NCBI GenBank assembly: GCA_013397695.1
Contig: VYZI01000320.1
Span: forward strand, 590,081-654,080
DNA: 64,000 bases
Source of the DNA: Centropus unirufus
Lineage: Eukaryota > Chordata > Aves > Cuculiformes > Centropidae
Direction: 5' to 3'
A model generated the notes under the pieces. That model did not search any database and was not told the origin of the DNA. It saw only the letters and a program-made list of their open reading frames with translations. Shown here one piece after another: positions 58,152-64,000 of the stretch. A program made the position numbers and the translations under genes. The stretch's first letter is position 1, and every line of letters begins with the position of its first letter.

Positions 58152-60963
58152 CTGAAAAATAAAACATGACACTACAGTATCTGGTATCACAGGAATCTCA
58201 ATGAGGGAAAGTTTAGCTGCTAAATAAGTGAGGCTGTTCACAGTGTGTACTTTAATCATCTATTATTAGCATCACAGACAAAGGAAATGGTATTGAAGCC
58301 AATTAACTAACTCATTTGGGTTTTATTCAAACAGGCATACTTTCAGTTTACATTTATGTTTTCTCTACACATATATTTAGCTATGCTTTTCTCTTTTTTT
58401 TTTTTAAATGTTTCATAACACAAACATACAAAATTAAAGAAATTTGAGGAAACTAAGCCCCTGAATAGGTCTTCATGGATAGTCTTGTGAAGCTGTGGAA
58501 CACACTGCCTCCTGAGAGCATCAGTCAAACAGAAATGTGATAGTAATAATTTATCTTGTTTTTTTCCTTGCATCATCAGTTTTCCTTCAGTTCAATACTG
58601 CAACTCGATTTACACAGGTGAACAATCACCTTTTTAATTTTGTCTGAAATACTACTGTCTTACTATGGAGGCCTTAAATAGTAAAACTAATCCCAGACTG
58701 TGCCAGAATTCACAATTTCCATTCCAGCAGACTTTCAAGATTCCTTCAGAATCAGAATCAAAACCTAACATTACCATTTTAAGCTACAGAAATATTTGAT
58801 TGGGAAAACATTCTGGAGCACTTGCTTTCAATCCCACACAATATTAAAAACATGAGTTGTGCCTAAATGTGAACTCATTACAAAACAATTAAAATACTCA
58901 ATTTAATGCAATTCATTTCATTATCATAGACCTGATACTGTTATAAAAGGAAAAAATATAGACTTTTTCTGTCAAAGACTTAAAATAGGTAAGACCAAGA
59001 ACATGGACATGGAGGGGACCCCTGCACATGTACTAAATCTCGTTTAATAGTTGCACACATATAGCTTAGTTGTCTAGTAAACCAGCTCTCCTGAGGCATG
59101 GGATTCATTTTCCCCAACTTAAAATATTTACAAGTCTAGGTATCTATGCCAGTTCCCCAAAGCTCCTAAGCTGGCAGGATGCAAGAGGCGGCTGCAGGAA
59201 GCACTGCACAAGCTGAGGTAGTCAGCCAGGCTCTCCAGTTAGGACATAGGCAGAAATGGTTTCAGCACCTCTGGGTGCAGAAAAGAAGAGCATTGCAAGG
59301 CAACATCCTGAGATTTTACCTCTTTTTACAAGAATGTTCCTGGTAAAACAATCCTTGTTACAGCTCGCAGTAGAAATTAAATCCTTTCTTCAAAACATAG
59401 CTACTAGCTTGCAAATGTTCCCATACAGGCAGAGACCTTAGTTAAAAGTACATTAACACTGAATCCACTAAGGGATGGGTTAGGATACTGGGCTAGAGCA
59501 CATATAAAGCTTTTGAATTTGCGTTTGCAAAATACTGTTATCTTTATTTCCACCATCCCAACCCCACTCTTCTTCAGAGTCATGTCTTGTCAGAGGAGTA
59601 ATTCAGACAGGTTGCCTCCAAAATGCTTTATACTCCACAAACCTGGTGTTACTACCCTGATGACTAGTGAACAACATCAATCTGCAGCTCTGGTAGCAAT
59701 TTACATACATGATATATGGAACTTGCATTCCTTAAGTTATAGTTTGAGTAACAACACCAGATTCTTTTTTTTCCTTATTTTGTAAAGATTAATTATTTAA
59801 AACCCCCACATTACTCATTTGCAGGAAGGACAATTTATAACCTTGTGACTAATAACAGGAAAAAAAGACCTAGTACATTTAGTTCTCATTTGACTCAATT
59901 AAAGTGATACTAAGAACCCATGTCTAATCTATTTTTTCACTGATTAGAACAGAAATTCCTCTGCCTGTTTTTTTCTACAACACGGAAAAAAAAATTATCA
60001 TGATCTCTTTCCTTATACAGCAATCACAGTTTCTAAATATTATGATAATTTCATTGCAATGGCCATAGGTTATCAGAAGTATTAAACCAAAATGTGTTCC
60101 TTTTCTACAAGTGATTAGGAAGAACAATGGTTCAAAGTAGTTTAATTTCTACAAAGCTGGAGTGGGAAGTGATTTCATAAATCAGCATCCAAGGTCTTAT
60201 GATCGTCACCCATGCAACTGGGACAATTAACTTTTATAGCAGCAGCAGGAACACAAAGAATTATCTCTAATTTGTCAAGGGTTATGAACCACATCATTAG
60301 ATGCTACAGATAGTTGATCAATAAAGCTACTGCTGGTCAATTTTTAAAACATTATAAATAGCAGAAAACAACACTTGAAGATACACAAAACAAATGAACA
60401 AAAAAACCACAACAAAACATTTAGACTCCTGGGTAAGCACAGGCACCAAGTGATGATGATTACCTTTAAAGTTCATTAGAGCGAACATTATTTAGATTAA
60501 TTCCAAGTACATGACTTTTTAAATAAAGAGGCTCAATCCACAACAGATGGAAAAATGGATAATATACTGTTTAAGACTGGCCTTCGCAAAACTGATCTTC
60601 CTTTTCCACCACGAGTTTAAAAGTGCAAATCTAAATGATGTATCTGATTTCATCCACAGACTTCAAATTTGGAGAAAAGCAAAAATTTTGCAAGCATCAA
60701 ACAATAGTTAGAATAATAATTTTTAATTGGAATGAGAAATACAGTTAAGAACATCTACCATACAAATGGCAGGAAAAAAAAAAGAACCACCTATTTCCTT
60801 TCAAAAAATTCTTCTCCCCTGAATCAAGTCAAAGGAAGCAGCAGTTCTCTGAGCTGCTTTCTCACTACCAAACTATACTTCCATCAGCCGTAATTTTATT
60901 TTTGCTTATACACTACTGTAGCATTCAGTTGCACTAAAAAAATCACATTATTTTCACACTTAC

Positions 60964-61287
60964 CAGGGATTTTGAATCCTCTGGCTCTGGCAGTCTCACA
61001 TGTTCTGTAGAAGATGCAAGTGAAAGAGAATCAGGAGAACAATAGTCTGGTTTAAGAATACTGCTCCCAGCATCTTGGTCTTGGGATTTTACAGACAATG
61101 CCAGACTAGGAGGAGATGTTGACTGAAACCCTTCTTTTTCCTCCTCCTCCTGCTCACCTCTGCTTCCAAGTGCACCAGTGGAGAGAGGGTGTGCAGAGTC
61201 TGGTTGGGAAAATGAACTGCTAGTGAACAGAGTTTGAGTTCTTTTAGCTTTTTCTGCTTCTCCGTTGTATTTCTGGGCATCATCCAT
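60964..61287 (-). CDS. LMO7: LMO7 coding exon 3 (low-complexity linker)
   Basis: A 324-nt phase 0-0 exon. Its acceptor is TCCTAG and its donor is CTG|GTAAGT. It starts MDDAQKYNGEAE, matching the MDDAWKYNGD block of human LMO7, and ends EPEDSKSL. The middle has a short acidic run (EQEEEEKE), many Ser/Pro residues and a SQDQDAG segment. Being a phase 0-0 exon, it could be skipped without a frameshift. The upstream intron (61288-62033) has no recognisable element. Confidence 0.95.
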
Positions 61288-62033
61288 CTAGGACAAAAAT
61301 GACAGTTTGGTAAATAAGTGCTTTAAAAGAAAAATCCTTAATCATTCAGCAATCTAAATATTTAACCAAAAACTCTCTCAGTTTCATGCAGATTCTGGTT
61401 ACCATGTTCATTAATAACTACCCACTTTAAAGAGGAGCCACATATTTTTTTCTTCTGAAGTGCTCGCAGAATTGGTAGTTCAGACTTTTTAAGACAAGCT
61501 TGTTAAAATCACCTACTGAAGAGTTATTGGCATTCTTACCATTTTTTAAATTGAGAAGAATAGAGAGAAAGCTATGAAAATTGACATAGTGATCTGGGAG
61601 GAAATCGATTTCTGTGTTTCAGAGCTTTACTGAGCAGACAATGGTTGGGCTAGCATAAAATTTCTATTTCATTACAGTCAGTAGAGCAGAGGAAACTTAC
61701 ACCACCTGAAAAAATTGTCTTTAACATTTAATCATCTAAACTTAGCTTCAATTACATCTGATGAAAGCAAGTTTTTTTTTAATATACAAGGAACAATAAG
61801 GAGACCTCTACAAGTAATAAAAAGATGATTTTACCAAATCTATTTACCAGCCTTATTTCTAGGAGTGCCTCCAAGTACAGAAATACAAGAAAACGTCTAA
61901 AGCCACAACAGAATTGCCAGCTCTATTAACACAGCCTTCAAACAGCAGATTTTTTTTAAAGAAAAAAAACAAAACCCACAATTATTATAAGACCCCACCG
62001 TTTACAAACACTGTGAATGAAGTGGAATTTTAC

Positions 62034-62475
62034 CGTGAACGACCGTGGAAGTGACGAGATTCCTCTTGAGTGGACACCAAAAGGTCTTGGTGTAACCACA
62101 GATGTTAACCTAGAGGTATCAGTTTTCTGGTAACTTCTCGGGAGAGAAGCCGACACCTGAGCTGACCCAGTTTGAGCATTCACTGAGTAGCGGGTAGACA
62201 AAAGAGCCGAGCTCTGCTCCTCTGCCAGGCGCTTCGGTAGAGCAGGAGCTTCACAAGCAGCTGAGCTCTCTGGCAGGGTCTCCTTGTGTGGTTGTGTGGC
62301 ATGTGTACTTTTGCTGTCCTTACTGCTGTAGGAGCTATCTTCTTCCAAAAGGTAATCTTTTGCTGCTGACCGTGTGGAAGGCACTTTTTCTTCAGGAAAC
62401 ACATCATCATTCAGGGAATACATCCATCTGCTTTCCTGTTTTTGCTGCCCATAGGAGTCTTGATCTCTGTCCTCC
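62034..62475 (-). CDS. LMO7: LMO7 coding exon 2 (serine-rich linker, SLPRSY blocks)
   Basis: A 442-nt exon that enters in phase 2 after CCCCATAG and leaves in phase 0 at TTCACG|GTAAAA. It encodes about 147 residues. The first part contains RWMYSLNDDV, matching the MYSFDD block of LMO7. The end holds the conserved string ASLPRSYQKTDTSRLTSVV, then TPRPFG and GISSLPRSFT. The middle is acidic and serine-rich with no recognisable domain. The 1.27-kb intron upstream (62476-63747) shows only AT-rich unique sequence and short poly-A/T runs. Confidence 0.95.
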
Positions 62476-63747
62476 CTATGGGGACAGTGTGCATTAAAAT
62501 ACCAGACAGAGGCACTGGACAAACAGGCAGACCCTAAGACTTTCTTTCGACTGCTGAATGTTGAAGGACATGGCATAAACTGACAAACACATCTCCAGTA
62601 AATGAGAAGGAATGGTATCATTTTAAAATATAGTCAAAAACTCATTTTTTTAATCTACATCCTTCCTATTCCTCTCCATTTCAAAACTCCCCTGAGATTC
62701 AGGCACACCACTGTCCCATTATCAATTTGCCACCATGACAAAAATCTGTTTGCCAAGAAATTGATATAGCTATTCAAGTTATGTAACTTTAGAAATTCAG
62801 GTTTTATTGAGGAAAGAGTAGAAAGGAGGTAGTCCCACAACATTCCCTGAACTTTATAGCTCTGCTGATGTCTTTGCTCAATGAAAATGCTATACTGTAG
62901 GTAACAAAATGGCGTCCTGAAGTTCAGATTGTTTTTCATTCCTTTGTTATAAAGGAAAAAACCACCAGAGAATCTTTACCACACCATTTTAAAGATTCTG
63001 ATGGTACTGGACATTCAATACAAACAACATTTCCATTTTTGTACAAAAGATTTTTTTTTTGCCTTCAGAAATAAGTAAAAACATACATAGACTCAAAACC
63101 CTATTATGAAGACTCATTTAAGAGACAGAAACTAAAAACCCTATTACTAATACTTTTTTTTTTAAATACATGCCATGTGCATATTCCCTTCATCTCAGTC
63201 ATAAAAGACTGTCACCAGTAGAAATGGCACTGTGCTACGCAGTTTACACTTTATAGAGGTAATCTTGTTCTGTAAATATCCAGAGGAACAACTGGGGATA
63301 AAGGGGAAATGAAGTTAAAGTTTACAGCTCTGTGATATACATTAAAATTCTGGCTGTTATTTATCCACAGTGGCTAAAAGAATTGTGCAGTGGTAGACAA
63401 AGACAAAGAGTTAAGCTGATCCAAAAATAAAAAAGGCAATTATCTATTATTTTGACCTATATAACTTTGATGCAAAAACCAAATTCTTAATACATTTATT
63501 TATGGATAGCAGAGTAAAACATCATTTACAGAGTAAAAGTGCTTAACATTCTGTGAAAACAAAGCATTAACAGACCATATTCCTCCCTTCAATTGGTGAG
63601 ACTTCTACACTAAAATTCGCAGCTAAAATGGTTGAGATCTCTGCAGAATCAATTGCAAATTGCCAGTAAAAGCTGCTCAAGAATTCAAGGGAATAAAGAT
63701 GCCCAGATTTAAGTTCTTCAACATAATACTCCCACTAGGGTGATTAC

Positions 63748-63890
63748 CTCTCCTCCTGCATTGCTTTCAGTGACTTGGTTCTCCTTTCAGACACCTCAGA
63801 GGCTCTCCTTTCTATTTCTTCTCGCTCTTCCTTTTTCTTTTGCAGTTCAGAAGTGAAGCTCTTTCGGCGATTCTTCCATTTTGCTAGATC
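63748..63890 (-). CDS. LMO7: LMO7 coding exon 1 of window (charged helix)
   Basis: This exon starts in phase 0 after a TTTTTATAG acceptor and leaves in phase 2 at AG|GTAATC. It reads DLAKWKNRRKSFTSELQKKK and then a run of E/R/K residues ending QEE. This closely matches the DLAKWK...KKKEER helix of vertebrate LMO7. The next 110 bp to the window edge are intron, so earlier exons are out of view. Confidence 0.95.
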
Positions 63891-64000
63891 CTATAAAAAT
63901 AACATGACAATCAGATTTTCTCAAGGCTTCATAAATCTATAGAGGCATTCCATCGTGCATTACCTACTGCCCTGATATATTTGCACATCTGCATGGTGAC

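Larger units (their letters stand above)
28695..63890 (-). other. LMO7: LMO7 gene, 3' part (20 coding exons plus 3' UTR)
   Basis: This is the 3' part of LIM domain only 7, a scaffold protein reported to bind afadin, alpha-actinin and emerin at cell junctions and the nuclear envelope. Twenty exons with consensus acceptors and donors join in one frame over 1026 codons including the stop. Approximate positions in the predicted fragment: charged helix 1-48, serine-rich linker with SLPRSY motifs 48-303, PDZ 308-393, linker 396-505, E/K/Q/R-rich helix 506-721, low-complexity linker 722-947, LIM domain 956-1013, and a C-terminus ending TGQPTSM. The PDZ plus a single C-terminal LIM fits LMO7 and not its paralogue LIMCH1, which has no PDZ. 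The N-terminal calponin-homology region must lie beyond the right edge. Transcription runs toward lower coordinates. No promoter is in the window. Confidence 0.95.

Noticed and set aside
61956..62621. 221-residue minus-strand open frame taken as a whole gene
   Set aside because: Only 62034-62475 is exon; both ends run into intron past clear splice sites.
29413..63890. Assignment to LIMCH1 instead of LMO7
   Set aside because: LIMCH1 lacks the PDZ domain and has a different LIM tail. The VDDEIIAING PDZ motif and the CVAC...CNDC LIM half match LMO7.
1..64000. CRISPR arrays, operons, ribosome binding sites, prophage or other bacterial systems
   Set aside because: The window is vertebrate nuclear DNA with spliced exons. 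No such structures are present or expected.
1..64000. tRNA, rRNA or snRNA genes
   Set aside because: I saw no A/B-box tRNA pattern, rRNA core sequence or snRNA motif on either strand by eye. A covariance-model scan could still find a degraded copy.

Overview
The window reads as a bird nuclear genome. It is AT-rich, with long introns and no dense gene packing. It carries many CR1 LINE 3' ends in both orientations (minus-strand copies open with the familiar 'atcatagaatcatagaa' type ends) and two blocks that resemble avian retroviral LTRs. The species cannot be named from the sequence.

The one gene I can support is the 3' two-thirds of LMO7 (LIM domain only 7), on the minus strand. The right edge of the window lies in an LMO7 intron. 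Twenty coding exons follow from 63890 down to the stop codon at 29413-29415, and a likely 3' UTR ends near 28.7 kb. All exon phases join without a break: with the long form of exon 6, the coding exons sum to 3078 nt, or 1026 codons including the stop. The product contains, in order: a charged helix, a serine-rich linker with the SLPRSY-like blocks, a PDZ domain split over two exons, a serine-rich linker, a long E/K/Q/R-rich helix with an in-frame 27-bp tandem repeat, a second low-complexity linker rich in Ser, Pro and Ala, and one complete C-terminal LIM domain.

The most notable part is a cluster of splicing oddities in this gene. Two adjacent 66-nt exons are tandem duplicates (40682-40747 and 40139-40204). 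A 15-nt candidate microexon lies just upstream of them (42330-42344). There is a 26-nt constitutive-looking microexon (47132-47157), an in-frame alternative 3' splice site adding 27 codons next to the PDZ domain (51273 versus 51354), and a phase-compatible 92-codon open segment inside the last intron (30533-30810) that could be an alternative terminal exon.

The left 28.7 kb lies beyond the 3' end of LMO7. I see no protein gene there. It holds CR1 fragments, two probable LTRs, simple repeats and stretches of unique sequence. One CR1 (about 20.08-21.34 kb) keeps the end of ORF1 (a DGIHL esterase motif followed by a stop) close to an RT fragment and the 3' tail, so it has lost most of ORF2.

Exon boundaries were set by reading splice sites and phase by eye and by comparison with the human LMO7 sequence as I remember it. 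No alignment or database search was run.
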